Positions 1-10,294 of a stretch of 64,000 bases of DNA are shown here, piece by piece. The DNA lies in NCBI GenBank assembly GCA_963791325.1, contig CAWBRU010000021.1, positions 186,001-250,000 of the forward strand, given 5' to 3'. The DNA is from JBEVJK01 sp963791325 (GTDB taxonomy: Bacteria > Pseudomonadota > Alphaproteobacteria > Rhizobiales > Rhizobiaceae). The translations under genes and the position numbers were made by a program. The notes below the pieces were generated by a model that saw only the letters and a list, made by a program, of their open reading frames with translations, made no database searches and was not told where the DNA came from. Position 1 is the first letter of the stretch. Every line of letters begins with the position of its first letter.

Positions 1-762
1 TACACGTCCGCGCGATGCTCGATTTCCACCGGATGGGCGTGCCGACGGTCGACTACGGCAACAACATCCGCCAGATGGCGCAAGGACGAGGGCGTCGCCG
101 ACGCCTTCGACTTTCCGGGCTTCGTGCCGGCCTATATCCGCCCGCTGTTCTGCCGCGGCGTCGGTCCGTTCCGCTGGGCGGCCCTGTCGGGCGACCCCGA
201 GGACATCTACCGCACCGACGCCAAGGTGAAGGAGCTGCTGCCGGACGATGCGCATCTGCACAACTGGCTCGACATGGCCGGCGAGCGCATCCACTTCCAG
301 GGCCTGCCCGCGCGGATCTGCTGGGTCGGCCTCGGCGACCGGCACCGGCTGGGCCTGGCCTTCAACGAGATGGTCGCCTCCGGCGAGCTGAAGGCGCCGG
401 TCGTGATCGGCCGCGACCATCTCGATTCGGGCTCAGTCGCCTCGCCGAACCGCGAGACCGAGGCGATGCAGGATGGCTCGGATGCCGTGTCCGACTGGCC
501 GCTGCTCAACGCCTTGCTCAACTGCGCCTCGGGCGCAACCTGGGTGTCGCTGCATCATGGCGGCGGGGTCGGCATGGGCTACTCGCAGCACGCCGGCATG
601 GTGATCGTCTGCGACGGCACCGAGGCCGCGGCTAGCCGCATCGCGCGGGTGCTGTGGAACGATCCCGCCACCGGGGTGATGCGCCACGCCGACGCCGGCT
701 ACGAGATCGCGCTCGACTGCGCCCGCGCGAACCAGCTCGATCTGCCGGGAATTCTCGCCTGA
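1..762 (+). CDS. hutU: Urocanate hydratase, C-terminal part, one apparent frameshift
   Basis: C-terminal portion of urocanase, the histidine-degradation enzyme that converts urocanate to imidazolonepropionate. The gene enters from the left edge, so about half of the usual ~555-residue protein is missing from view. The reading starts in frame with HVRAMLDFHRMGVPTVDYGN, then must shift frame at about position 81, where one extra base separates the MA codons from KDEGVADAFDFPGF. It then runs cleanly through the family signatures FCRGVGPFRWAALSGDP, GRDHLDSGSVASPNRETE and SLHHGGGVGMGYSQHAG to the stop at 760-762. Because both sides are perfectly conserved, a sequencing or assembly insertion is as likely as a true mutation. 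No other hut gene follows; the next gene is convergent. Confidence 0.9.
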   Translation, partial: YTSARCSISTGWACRRSTTATTSARWRKDEGVADAFDFPGFVPAYIRPLFCRGVGPFRWAALSGDPEDIYRTDAKVKELLPDDAHLHNWLDMAGERIHFQGLPARICWVGLGDRHRLGLAFNEMVASGELKAPVVIGRDHLDSGSVASPNRETEAMQDGSDAVSDWPLLNALLNCASGATWVSLHHGGGVGMGYSQHAGMVIVCDGTEAAASRIARVLWNDPATGVMRHADAGYEIALDCARANQLDLPGILA

Positions 763-778
763 GCTTCCGGTCCGTCGC

Positions 779-2362
779 TCAAATCATCCGGTCGATGGCG
801 CGGCGATCCTCGTGCATCTTGAGGAAGATGCGGTAGTCGCGGTCGTAGCGGGCGCGCCCGGCCGGATCGGGATGGCGGGCGCGGCCGCCCTGCTGCATTG
901 CCGCGCAAGCCGAAGGCAAGCCGGCAAACAATCCCGACGCGGCGGCAGCCACCATGCCGGTGCCGAGCAGCACCGCGTCGGCGGCCGCCGGTTCGATCAC
1001 CGTGCAGCCGGTGGCATCGGCATAGAGCTCCATCAGCAGCGGGTTCTTGGTGTGGCCTCCGGTGACGTGCAGGGTGTCGATCGCATAGCCCTTCGCCGCC
1101 TGCGCATCGAGGATGTGCCTGACGCCGAGCGCGATTGCTACGCAGGTGCGCCAATAGAGCCGGCAGAGGCTGTCGAACGAGGCATCCAGCGACAGCCCGC
1201 TGATCACGCCGAGCGCACGCGGATCGGCGAGCGGTGAGCGGTTGCCGTTGAAATCCGGCAGCACGTGGAGGCGCTCGGCGAAGCCGGCGCCTTCGGCTGC
1301 CCTGAGTTCGGCGATCCTGGCGACGATCTGCGCGTGCTCGGCCGGACTTGCCCGGCCGGCCGCGCCATGCCACTCGATCAAATGGTCGAGCAGCGCTCCG
1401 GTCGCCGACTGGCCGCCCTCGTTGAGCCAAAGCGCCGGCAGGACCGCGCCGAAATAGGGCCCCCAGACGCCGGGTACCGGCCGCGGCTCGGCAGACAGCG
1501 CCATGGTACAGGTCGAGGTGCCGCCGATCAGCCCGAGATGCCGGTCGATTCCGGCCGGATCCTCGGCAAAGCTGCCGAGCACGCCGAGCGCCCCAGCATG
1601 GGCATCGATCAGCCCGACCCCGACCCGGCAGCCCGTGGTCAGGCCAAGCGCCTCCGCGGCCTCTTTCGTCAGCGGGCCGAGATCGGCTGCGATCGGGCTG
1701 GCCTTGGCCGGCAGGCGGCCCTTCTCCAACATATCGGCCAGTCCGACGCCGGCAAAGAAATCGGCCTGCCAGCTGGTCTCCTCATGGGCCAGGTAGGTCC
1801 ATTTGCAGGTGAGCGTGCATTGCGACCGGGCGAGCGCGCCGGATGCCTTCCAGGTCAGGAAATCGGCGAGATCGAAAAACAGTCCGGCCCCGCCCCAGCT
1901 TTCCGGCAGATGCCGCTTCAGCCACATCAGCTTGGGCGTCTCCATTTCCGGCGACATCACGCCGCCGATGAAGTCGAGCACGCGGTGGCCGGTCGCCGTG
2001 CATTCCTCCGCTTCGTCGACCGCGCGGTGGTCGAGCCAGACGATCGTGTCCCAGCGCGGCGCGCCGCTCCGCGAGACGCTGACCTGGCACCCGTCGGCGC
2101 CGCGCACAACCAGCGAGCAGGTCGCATCGAAGCTGATGCCGCGCACCGACGCCGTGTCGGCGCCCGAGGCGGCCAGCGCGGCGCGCACAGCGCCGCCCAC
2201 GGCGGTCCAGATATCTTCCAAATCGTGCTCGGCATGCTCCGGCTCGGGCCGGTTGATGGCAATCGGCCGCTCGGCGCGGCCGAGCAGCCGGCCTGCCGTG
2301 TCGAGCACCCCGGCGCGGGCACTGCCCGTGCCGACATCGACCGCAACCACGAAATCGGCCAT
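779..2362 (-). CDS. FGGY-family pentulose kinase (D-ribulokinase/ribitol-kinase-like)
   Basis: ATP-dependent sugar kinase of 527 residues. The N-terminal phosphate-binding loop VAVDVGTGSARAG lies at about residues 5-17. The middle segment GGVMSPEMETPKLMWLK and the C-terminal VTGGHTKNPLL and GTGM motifs are those of the FGGY subgroup related to YDR109c/FGGY D-ribulokinases. I chose the ATG at 2362 because AAAGGCGG precedes it; an in-frame start 45 bases further upstream would read through the intergenic gap. It is the last gene of the operon that begins with the ABC transporter at 7809 and it follows an isomerase-like gene. It would therefore phosphorylate the ketose made from the imported sugar or polyol. 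The exact substrate is not readable from sequence. Confidence 0.88.
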   Translation of the reverse strand: MADFVVAVDVGTGSARAGVLDTAGRLLGRAERPIAINRPEPEHAEHDLEDIWTAVGGAVRAALAASGADTASVRGISFDATCSLVVRGADGCQVSVSRSGAPRWDTIVWLDHRAVDEAEECTATGHRVLDFIGGVMSPEMETPKLMWLKRHLPESWGGAGLFFDLADFLTWKASGALARSQCTLTCKWTYLAHEETSWQADFFAGVGLADMLEKGRLPAKASPIAADLGPLTKEAAEALGLTTGCRVGVGLIDAHAGALGVLGSFAEDPAGIDRHLGLIGGTSTCTMALSAEPRPVPGVWGPYFGAVLPALWLNEGGQSATGALLDHLIEWHGAAGRASPAEHAQIVARIAELRAAEGAGFAERLHVLPDFNGNRSPLADPRALGVISGLSLDASFDSLCRLYWRTCVAIALGVRHILDAQAAKGYAIDTLHVTGGHTKNPLLMELYADATGCTVIEPAAADAVLLGTGMVAAAASGLFAGLPSACAAMQQGGRARHPDPAGRARYDRDYRIFLKMHEDRRAIDRMI

Positions 2363-2373
2363 GGTCCCGCCTT

Positions 2374-3888
2374 TCAGTCGGCCAGGTGGCGGACACGATA
2401 GCCGCATAGCCGGCTAAGTTCCGCCATCTCCTCGAAGATGTCGCCATAGGCCACGGCGACGTGGTTGCTCATATAGTGGGCCATCAGCGTGTCGCGGCCA
2501 ATGCCCAGATCGGCGATCATGATCGGCCATTCCGGCGTCGTGCCGTCCCACCAGTCGCGCAGCGTCGCCGCGGGCAGCTCGACGACCTCGCCGCGGCCGA
2601 TGTCCATCACCGGCTCGCCATCGTCCAGCCAGGCGCGCGCCCAGCTCACCTTGCCGCCGAGGCTGGCGCCGGTGAAGGTGCCGCCCGGCACCGGGAAATA
2701 TTGCTGCGGCTGGCGGTAGGAATGCACCCCTTTGAGCGTGTCCGGATCGAGCGAGAAGGCATAGGCGCCGGCCGAACCGGAGTTGAGCAGCAGCCACAGG
2801 AAGCGTTGGTCATGCCAGCCGCCCCAGCGCACGTCGTGGAAGGCGACGCTGCCGTGCAGGCCCTTGGCCTCGAGCAGCCGCTTCATCATCTCCATCGGCA
2901 GCAGATTGCCCTGGTCGGCCTCGGTCGAATCGATGATGGCATGGCCGTTGCTTTCCGGCCGGCAGGCCGAGTTGAGCAAGCCTTCGGCGAAGTCCGATGG
3001 AGGTCTCAGCTTGATCAGCCCGAGCTGATACTGCCAGCCGACGCAGTCGGCCTTGAACTCCGCCACCAGGTCGAGCACGGCCAAATAGTCGCGCAGCTGC
3101 TCGCGCGTCGCCTGCGCGTCGAAGTCGTCGGCGCCCGGCCCGCCATAATGAAAGGTGATGCCCTTGGCGTTGACGAATTTGAGCGCTTCGTCGAGCCGCT
3201 TGTCGGCCACCCGCTTGCCGTAATCGAGGATCCAGGCCTGATCGACCTTGTGCTCGGCGAAGCCGAGGCGATGCAGCAGCCGGGCGCCGAAATAACCGTT
3301 GGTCATGCCCATCGAGGTATCGCCCAGCATCAGCGCGATCGGCCGCCGCTTCCGCATCGCCGCGAACACGGCCGCGGCCCGCTTGGCGGCTGCGCCCGAG
3401 ACGGCCGGGGCCGTGCGAATGGCGGTCTCGTCGTAAGCGAGGTGACCGCGGTCGCACCAGGCCTCCAGCCGTTCCAGAAAGTCGCTGTCGGCGCTCCAGT
3501 CGGCCGCATCGGTCCACAGCCGGCTGGTCTTGCGCCCCTCGGCGGCGAGGCAGGCGCCGGTGTTGAGCAGGCCGACCAGCCCCGGCCATTTGCCGGAGAA
3601 ATTGCTCACCATCAGGAACGGATTGTCGTTGCCGACCACGCCTTCCACCGTGTGGGGCCCATAGACCCAGTGCGTGTAGAGGCCGATGACCGGGCCCTCG
3701 ACCGGCGCCAGCTTCTCGATCGCGTCGCTGGGCTTGGTCATGAAGCCGGCGACGCGGCGGTGCTTGCGGCCGAGCCGGGCCAGGCTGCGCTCGAGTTGCG
3801 CCGTCGCCTCTTCGAGCATCGGGGTTGCGGTCTCGTTGGGCATGGCGCGGTAGTCGCCCGGCCAGAAAATGGTGATCATGTCGCTCAC
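2374..3888 (-). CDS. L-fucose/L-arabinose isomerase-family protein
   Basis: Protein of 504 residues with the fold signature of the fucose isomerase family: an N-terminal segment beginning MSDMITIFWPGDYR, a central YGGPGADDF/WQYQLGLIKL region, the acidic cluster in IIDSTEADQGNLLPMEMMK, and a C-terminal isomerase-type domain with FSLDPDTLKGVHSYRQ. Family members interconvert aldoses and ketoses with a divalent metal bound by Glu, Asp and His. The gene lies 11 bases upstream of the FGGY kinase start and 76 bases downstream of the sugar-binding protein gene. That supports a role between uptake and phosphorylation. A second possible start (MITIF) lies three codons in. The substrate is unknown; true AraA and FucI have other N-terminal sequences. 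Confidence 0.75.
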   Translation of the reverse strand: MSDMITIFWPGDYRAMPNETATPMLEEATAQLERSLARLGRKHRRVAGFMTKPSDAIEKLAPVEGPVIGLYTHWVYGPHTVEGVVGNDNPFLMVSNFSGKWPGLVGLLNTGACLAAEGRKTSRLWTDAADWSADSDFLERLEAWCDRGHLAYDETAIRTAPAVSGAAAKRAAAVFAAMRKRRPIALMLGDTSMGMTNGYFGARLLHRLGFAEHKVDQAWILDYGKRVADKRLDEALKFVNAKGITFHYGGPGADDFDAQATREQLRDYLAVLDLVAEFKADCVGWQYQLGLIKLRPPSDFAEGLLNSACRPESNGHAIIDSTEADQGNLLPMEMMKRLLEAKGLHGSVAFHDVRWGGWHDQRFLWLLLNSGSAGAYAFSLDPDTLKGVHSYRQPQQYFPVPGGTFTGASLGGKVSWARAWLDDGEPVMDIGRGEVVELPAATLRDWWDGTTPEWPIMIADLGIGRDTLMAHYMSNHVAVAYGDIFEEMAELSRLCGYRVRHLAD

Positions 3889-3964
3889 GGCAGCGCCTCC
3901 CTGTCGGCCCGTTCGAAGAGTGGGCCGGGCGGCGGCGTCCGCCGCCCGGCTTCGGCTTTCGCGC

Positions 3965-4926
3965 TCAGAGACCGTTCTTCTTCATGATCTCGCCGGCATT
4001 GTCCTTGGTCACCTTCTCGGTGGGCAGGGTGATCGTCTTGTCGACCTTCTCGCCGCCGAGGAACTTGATCGCCTGGCGCAATCCTTCGGCGCCGGGCGTG
4101 GCATAGAGGAAGGTCGCGGTGAGCTCGCCATTGTTGACCCAGGTGACGCCTTCGCCGGGCAGCGCATCGATGCCGATGAACTTCATCTCCTTCTCGCGGC
4201 CGGCATCCTTGGCGGCAAGGTAGGCGCCGTAGGCCATCGGGTCATTGTGGCCGTAGACCAGATCGATCTTCTCATTGTTGCGCAGCGCCGTGGCCATGAT
4301 GTTGTAGGCCTGATCCTGCTTCCAGTCGCCCGATTGCTGGTCGAGCAGGTTCTTGATGCCCGGCTCCTTGTCGGTGAACTCGTGGAAGCCGTCATGGCGG
4401 TCATGCGCAGGCTGGGTGCCCATGCCGCCCCAGATCTCCACCACATTGCCTGCGGCCTTGCCCTTGCCGCCGAGCAGCTCGACGGCATATTCGCCGGCCG
4501 CGCGGCCGATCAGCTTGTTGTCGCCGCCGACGAACTGCGTGTACTGGTCGGTGTCGACATTGCGGTCGAGCACGAATACCGGGATCTTGGCATCGATCGC
4601 CTGCTGGACGACGCCGGTGAGCCCGGCGGATTCCTTCGGCGAGATCAACAGGGCGTCGACCTCCTGGCGGATCAGGTTCTCGACGTCGGCAACCTGCTTC
4701 TCGGTCTTGTCCTCGCCATCGGTGATGATCAGCTCGACGTTCGGATGCTTGGCAGCCTCGGCGATGATGTCCTTGTTGAACTGCGCGCGCCAAGGCTCGA
4801 TCGTGGTGGCCTGCGAGAAGCCGATCTTCCACTTCTTGTCCTGGGCGAGCGAATGGCTGGGCAGCAGCGCGCTCGAAGCGACGAGGGCGGCAGCAAAGGC
4901 GGCAAGCCTTCCGAAGTCACGGCGTT

Positions 4927-4930
<4 letters not shown>
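3965..4930 (-). CDS. CUT2 (RbsB-like) sugar-binding protein of ABC transporter
   Basis: Periplasmic solute-binding protein of 321 residues. The first ~30 residues form an export signal, MKRRDFGRLAAFAAALVASS followed by LLPSHSLAQ; the paired arginines and RRDFGRL resemble a Tat signal. The mature part has the type I periplasmic-binding fold of RbsB-like proteins: KIGFSQATTIEPWRAQFNKD, then LLISPKESAGL, FVLDRNVDTDQYTQFVGGDN and the hinge motif VYGHNDPMAYGAY. It should capture a sugar or polyol for the permease and ATPase encoded just upstream. The start overlaps the permease stop in an ATGA arrangement (4927-4930), so translation is probably coupled. Confidence 0.92.
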
Positions 4931-6240
<1,310 letters not shown>

Positions 6241-7809
6241 CTAGGCCGCTTTCGCCGTGGTGGCCGAGCGCGGCGCCGCAAGCTGCATGATCCGCTCTTC
6301 GCTCGCCGCGTCGCGGGGCAGAATGCCGGTCTGTCGGCCTTCCGACATCACCAGGATCCGGTCCGACAGCAACAGCAGCTCAGGCAGCTCGGAGCTGACC
6401 ACCGCGATGGCCAGGCCGTCGCGGGCCAGCTTGAAGATCAGGTCGTAGATTTCGCGCTTGGCGCCGACGTCGATGCCGCGGGTCGGCTCGTCGAGCAGCA
6501 GCACGCGCGGCGCCGTCGCCAGCCACTTGCCGATGACGACCTTCTGCTGGTTGCCGCCCGACAGCGTGCCGGCCGCCTGCTCGATGCTGCCGCAGCGAAC
6601 GCCGAGCGTCGACACCGCCGTCCGCGCCAGCGCCGCCTCGCGCCCGAACGCGCGCAGGCCGAAACGGGCGAGGCGGCCGACCAGCGGCAGGGCGACGTTG
6701 TCGACGATCGAATCGCCGAGGTGCAGGCCCTGCGTCTTGCGGTCTTCGGTGACCAGCGCCAGCCCGAGCCGGCGCGCATCTTTCGGCGAGCGGATGTCGA
6801 CGGCTTGCCCGTCAAGCCGGATGCGGCCGCCGCTGCGCCCCGCTGCGGCGCCGAACAGCGTGGTCAGGATCTCCGTCCGGCCGGCGCCGAGCAGGCCGCC
6901 GATGCCGAGGATCTCGCCGGCACGCAGGTCGAAAGAGACGCCCCTCAAGACCGGCCGCCAACCATGGCGGTCGGCGATCTCCAGGGTCAGGTCCTCGACG
7001 CTGAGCACGACCTTGCCTGGCCGGCGCTGGTCATGCGGCACCTCGAGCAGGTTGCGGCCGACCATCGCCGCAATGATCTGATCCTCGGTCAGCTCCGCCA
7101 TCGGCCGGGTCAGGACGCGGGCGCCGTCGCGGAACACGGTGACGCGGTGCGCCAGCTCGATCACCTCCTCGATGCGGTGGGATATGTACACCACCGCCAC
7201 CCCGTCCTGGGCGAGCTGGCGGATGATCTTGAACAGGCGCCGGCATTCGGCCGGCGACAAGGCCGAAGTCGGCTCGTCCATGATCAGGATACGGGCCTCG
7301 ATCGACAGCGCCTTGGCGATCTCGACCAGTTGCTGCTCGCCGACCCGCAAGGCACCGACGCGGGCTTCGGGGTCGAGGTCGATCCCAAGCCGGCTAAGCA
7401 AGGCACGGGCCGCCGAAGTCGCGCCCCGCCGATCGACCACCAGCCCGGCGATCAGCCGTTCGCGCCCGAGAAAAATGTTGTCGGCGACGCTGAGCTCCGG
7501 CACCAGGTTGAGCTCCTGGTGGATGATGGCGATGCCGGCCGCTTCCGCGTCGCGGACGCTCTGGAAGCGTGCAGGCGCGCCATCCAAGGCAAGCTCGCCA
7601 TCGAAATCGGTATAGACGCCGGAAAGGATCTTCATCAGCGTCGACTTGCCGGCGCCGTTCTCGCCCATCAAGGCGTGGATCTCCCCGGCCGCAAGGCTGA
7701 AGTCGACATTGCGCAGAGCAACCACGCCGCCGAACCGCTTTGACACGCCGCGCGCCTCGAGCACGGGAGCGCCGTCGGCAGCCAATCGCCGGGAGTTGGC
7801 GTCGCGCAT
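6241..7809 (-). CDS. CUT2 (RbsA-like) sugar ABC transporter ATPase, tandem ABC domains
   Basis: Cytoplasmic ATPase of 522 residues with two ABC domains. The first has Walker A GENGAGKST near residue 49 and Walker B ILIMDEPTSAL. The second has the degenerate loop GLLGAGRTE, the signature LSGGNQQKVVIGKWL and Walker B VLLLDEPTRGID, a normal asymmetry for RbsA/XylG proteins. The ATG at 7809 is preceded by GGAGGGAGG at about 11 bases, which is why I prefer it to the in-frame start at 7845. It is the first gene of the five-gene operon ATPase, permease, binding protein, isomerase, kinase. The operator copy at 7861-7873 lies 51 bases upstream of its start, consistent with repression by the divergent LacI protein. 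Confidence 0.93.
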   Translation of the reverse strand: MRDANSRRLAADGAPVLEARGVSKRFGGVVALRNVDFSLAAGEIHALMGENGAGKSTLMKILSGVYTDFDGELALDGAPARFQSVRDAEAAGIAIIHQELNLVPELSVADNIFLGRERLIAGLVVDRRGATSAARALLSRLGIDLDPEARVGALRVGEQQLVEIAKALSIEARILIMDEPTSALSPAECRRLFKIIRQLAQDGVAVVYISHRIEEVIELAHRVTVFRDGARVLTRPMAELTEDQIIAAMVGRNLLEVPHDQRRPGKVVLSVEDLTLEIADRHGWRPVLRGVSFDLRAGEILGIGGLLGAGRTEILTTLFGAAAGRSGGRIRLDGQAVDIRSPKDARRLGLALVTEDRKTQGLHLGDSIVDNVALPLVGRLARFGLRAFGREAALARTAVSTLGVRCGSIEQAAGTLSGGNQQKVVIGKWLATAPRVLLLDEPTRGIDVGAKREIYDLIFKLARDGLAIAVVSSELPELLLLSDRILVMSEGRQTGILPRDAASEERIMQLAAPRSATTAKAA

Positions 7810-7860
7810 GGCAGTGTCGGCCTCCCTCCGACCCGTCTTCCGCATCTCGCCGAAAGCTAA

Positions 7861-7873
7861 TCTAAACGTTTCG
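7861..7873. promoter_or_regulatory. LacI-type operator, copy 1
   Basis: The sequence TCTAAACGTTTCG has the AAACGTTT palindrome core typical of LacI-family operators. An exact inverted copy of all 13 bases lies at 7970-7982, so the pair flanks the intergenic region between the ABC operon and the LacI gene. This copy would control the sugar transporter operon. Confidence 0.75.
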
Positions 7874-7969
7874 AACGAGTCAAGCTGCGGATCGCCGGCC
7901 CTCCTGCGCGGGCGAGAAAAAAGTTGTCAGAATTGGGCAAAGACCCTAAGAAGCAGCAAAGAACAGCCC

Positions 7970-7982
7970 CGAAACGTTTAGA
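7970..7982. promoter_or_regulatory. LacI-type operator, copy 2
   Basis: CGAAACGTTTAGA is the reverse complement of the 13-base site at 7861-7873. Core centres are 108 bases apart, a distance that would allow looping by a tetramer or separate autoregulation. The site directly abuts the ATG at 7983, which suggests either a leaderless message or that translation really starts at the ATG at 8031. Confidence 0.75.
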
Positions 7983-9050
7983 ATGGCGGCAGGCAGTCGG
8001 CAAAGGTCACGAGGTTCGCGAGGGCCCACGATGCTGCACGTGGCCGAAGCGGCGCGCGTTTCGGTGGCGACCGTCTCGGCGGTGATCAACGGCACCGCCA
8101 GCGTCAGTCCGGAACTGACCTTGCGCATCGAGCAGGCGATCCGCGACATCGGCTACAAGCGCAACGCCATTGCCCGCAGCCTGAGGCTCGGCACCACCCG
8201 CACCATCGGGCTCACCGTGGCCGACATCACCAATCCGTTCTTCACCGATGTCGTCTCGGTCGTCCAGGACGTGCTGCACCGCGCCGGCTATGCCGTCATG
8301 CTGTGCTGCAACGAGGAGAACATCGACGTCCAGGACGAGCAGGTCAGATTGCTGCTCGACCGGATGGTCGACGGCCTGATCATCGCTCCGGCCGGCGACG
8401 ATGCCAATCTCAAGCGCATCCTCGCCGGCACCACCATTCCCGTGGTGCTGATCGACCGCGTCTGCGACGGCGTCGAGGCCGACCAGGTGGTGCTCGACAA
8501 CCGCCGCGCGGTGTTCGACGCCACATCCTATATGCTGGGGCTCGGGCATCGCCGGATCGGCTACATTTCGGGCTCGCTCGACACCTCGACCGGGCGCGAC
8601 CGGCTGGCCGGCTATCACGATGCGCTCGCCGCCGTCGGTTTGGCCGGACGCGACGAGCTGGTTCGGCTCGGCAATTTCCGCGAAGCCGACGCCTACAATG
8701 CCGCGCTGCAGCTGCTGACGCTGGCCGACAGGCCCACGGCGCTGTTTTCGGCCAACAATCTGATGGTGATCGGGGTGATGAAGGCGATCCGCGACATCGG
8801 GCTCTCCTGCCCGGAAGACGTCTCGGTCGCCTGTTTCGACGATTTTGCCTGGGCCGACGTGTTCCGGCCGCAGCTGACCACGGTGGCGCAGCCGGTCCGG
8901 GCGATCGGCGAGCAGGCCGCCCGCCTGATCCTCGACCGGCTGGCGGGCACGGTCATCGATGCGCCGCGGCGGCTGGTCCTGCAAGGCCGGCTGATGGTCC
9001 GCAACTCCTGCCGTCCGCACGCCTCGCTGTCCGAGCCGGCGCAAGGCTGA
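7983..9050 (+). CDS. LacI-family transcriptional regulator of the sugar operon
   Basis: Regulator of up to 355 residues. The N-terminal DNA-binding domain reads TMLHVAEAARVSVATVSAVI at about residues 16-35, the normal LacI helix-turn-helix and hinge arrangement. It is followed by the periplasmic-binding-like effector domain (GLTVADITNPFFTDVVSVVQ, VLIDRVCDGVEADQVVLDN, HRRIGYISG, and ACFDDFAWADVFRPQLTTVA). It is divergent from the ABC/isomerase/kinase operon and is flanked by the two matching 13-base operators, so it very likely represses that operon and itself until the imported sugar binds. The upstream ATG keeps the Thr that begins the HTH; the ATG at 8031 has a weak GAGGG and clears the operator. 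Confidence 0.93.
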   Translation: MAAGSRQRSRGSRGPTMLHVAEAARVSVATVSAVINGTASVSPELTLRIEQAIRDIGYKRNAIARSLRLGTTRTIGLTVADITNPFFTDVVSVVQDVLHRAGYAVMLCCNEENIDVQDEQVRLLLDRMVDGLIIAPAGDDANLKRILAGTTIPVVLIDRVCDGVEADQVVLDNRRAVFDATSYMLGLGHRRIGYISGSLDTSTGRDRLAGYHDALAAVGLAGRDELVRLGNFREADAYNAALQLLTLADRPTALFSANNLMVIGVMKAIRDIGLSCPEDVSVACFDDFAWADVFRPQLTTVAQPVRAIGEQAARLILDRLAGTVIDAPRRLVLQGRLMVRNSCRPHASLSEPAQG

Positions 9051-9227
9051 GCCTCCGGCTGACGCGGCGGCAGCTGCCGGAGCCTTGGCCGCGGCCGTCA
9101 AAATCGTTATTTGCGGCGCCAAATCTCGGAGGTGTTGCCCGCTCAGGGCCTATGGAAGACAAAATTGCAGGCTCTATCTCACGTCTCCGTCTGATTCGGC
9201 CGCAACCGGTGGCGAGCGCCCACTTCG

Positions 9228-10013
9228 ATGACTGCCCGCGAAAGTCGTACAGGCAAAGCACCCCCGGCGCCGCTGATCTCGGTGATCGTCCCGGTGCTCA
9301 ACGAGGCCGACAACCTGGCGCCGCTGATTGCCGAGATCGAGGCGGCCGCCGCCCGCCAGCCGATCGGCGAGATCATCTATGTCGATGACGGCAGCAGCGA
9401 CGACAGCCTCGCCATCCTGCGCCGGCTGATTGCCGAGGTGCCGAGGCTGCGCGTCGTGCGCCATCAGCGGCCGCTCGGCCAGTCGGCCGCGTTCCTCTCC
9501 GGGGCGCGCGCCGCATCGGGCGAGCTGCTGGTGCTGATGGACGGCGACAGGCAGAACGATCCGGCCGATATCGCCCTCCTGCTCGACGGCTTCGACCGCG
9601 AGAGCGGGCGCAGCGGTGGCCGCGTCGCGGTGCTCGGCCAGCGCGCAGTGCGCAACGACAGCGGGCTGCGCCGGCTGTCCTCCCGGCTCGCCAACGGGCT
9701 GCGCGCGCGGGTGCTGGCCGACGGCACGCGCGACACCGGCTGCAGCCTGAAGCTCATCCGCCGCGACGACTATCTGGCTCTGCCCTATTTTGACCACATG
9801 CATCGCTTTCTGCCAGCATTGCTGTTGCGCAACGGCGTGCGCCTCACCCATGTCGCCGTCTCGCACCGGGCCCGCGTCGCCGGCCGGTCCAAATACGGGT
9901 TCTGGAACCGGGCTCTGGTCGGCGCGGTCGATCTCATGGGTGCGGCCTGGCTGCAGCGTCGCCGGCTGCCGCTCGACTATGCGCCGCAAGAACTGCCGCG
10001 AGGAGATGCTTGA
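9228..10013 (+). CDS. Family 2 glycosyltransferase (polyprenyl-phosphate sugar transferase-like)
   Basis: Protein of 261 residues with a GT-A fold of the dolichol-phosphate-mannose-synthase type. The start ISVIVPVLNEADNLAPLI is followed by the nucleotide-sugar-binding IIYVDDGSSDDSLA, the metal-binding LVLMDGDRQNDPADI, and the late catalytic region DTGCSLKLIRRDDYL. It lacks a C-terminal membrane pair, so it is the short ArnC/DPM1-like form. It would move a sugar from a nucleotide donor to undecaprenyl phosphate at the inner membrane. It is the first gene of a three-gene operon with one-base stop/start overlaps, whose last product is an ArnT-like transferase using such lipid-linked sugars. Confidence 0.88.
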   Translation: MTARESRTGKAPPAPLISVIVPVLNEADNLAPLIAEIEAAAARQPIGEIIYVDDGSSDDSLAILRRLIAEVPRLRVVRHQRPLGQSAAFLSGARAASGELLVLMDGDRQNDPADIALLLDGFDRESGRSGGRVAVLGQRAVRNDSGLRRLSSRLANGLRARVLADGTRDTGCSLKLIRRDDYLALPYFDHMHRFLPALLLRNGVRLTHVAVSHRARVAGRSKYGFWNRALVGAVDLMGAAWLQRRRLPLDYAPQELPRGDA

Positions 10014-10294
10014 TGAACGGCTCCACCCTTTGGCTTGCAATCGGCTTCCTCGGCCAGGCGATGTTCTTCATGCGCTTCCTGGTGCAATGGGTCGCCTCGG
10101 AGCGCAGCCGCCGCAGCGTGATGCCCCGCGCCTTCTGGTATTTCAGCCTGTCGGGCGGCCTGGTGCTGCTCATCTATGCGCTGCATCAGCGCGACCCGGT
10201 GTTCATCCTGGGCCAAGCGACGGGTCTGTTCATCTATGTCCGCAACATCATGTTGAGCCAGCCGCAGGCCGCACCGTCCAACAAGCCCGCCTGA
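10013..10294 (+). CDS. Lipid-A-disaccharide-synthase N-terminal domain (LAB_N) membrane protein
   Basis: Small integral membrane protein of 93 residues, nearly all hydrophobic, matching the LAB_N domain: an opening helix with GFLGQAMFFMRFLVQWVASE, then SVMPRAFWYFSLSGG and GQATGLFIYVRN. The domain is found fused to LpxB in some bacteria, and alone beside polyprenyl-phosphate glycosyltransferases in alphaproteobacteria. The ATG at 10013 overlaps the previous stop by one base and has AGGAG eight bases upstream. An ORF caller may instead take the TTG one codon earlier. The role is inferred from context: handling or flipping of lipid-linked sugar. Confidence 0.85.
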   Translation: MNGSTLWLAIGFLGQAMFFMRFLVQWVASERSRRSVMPRAFWYFSLSGGLVLLIYALHQRDPVFILGQATGLFIYVRNIMLSQPQAAPSNKPA

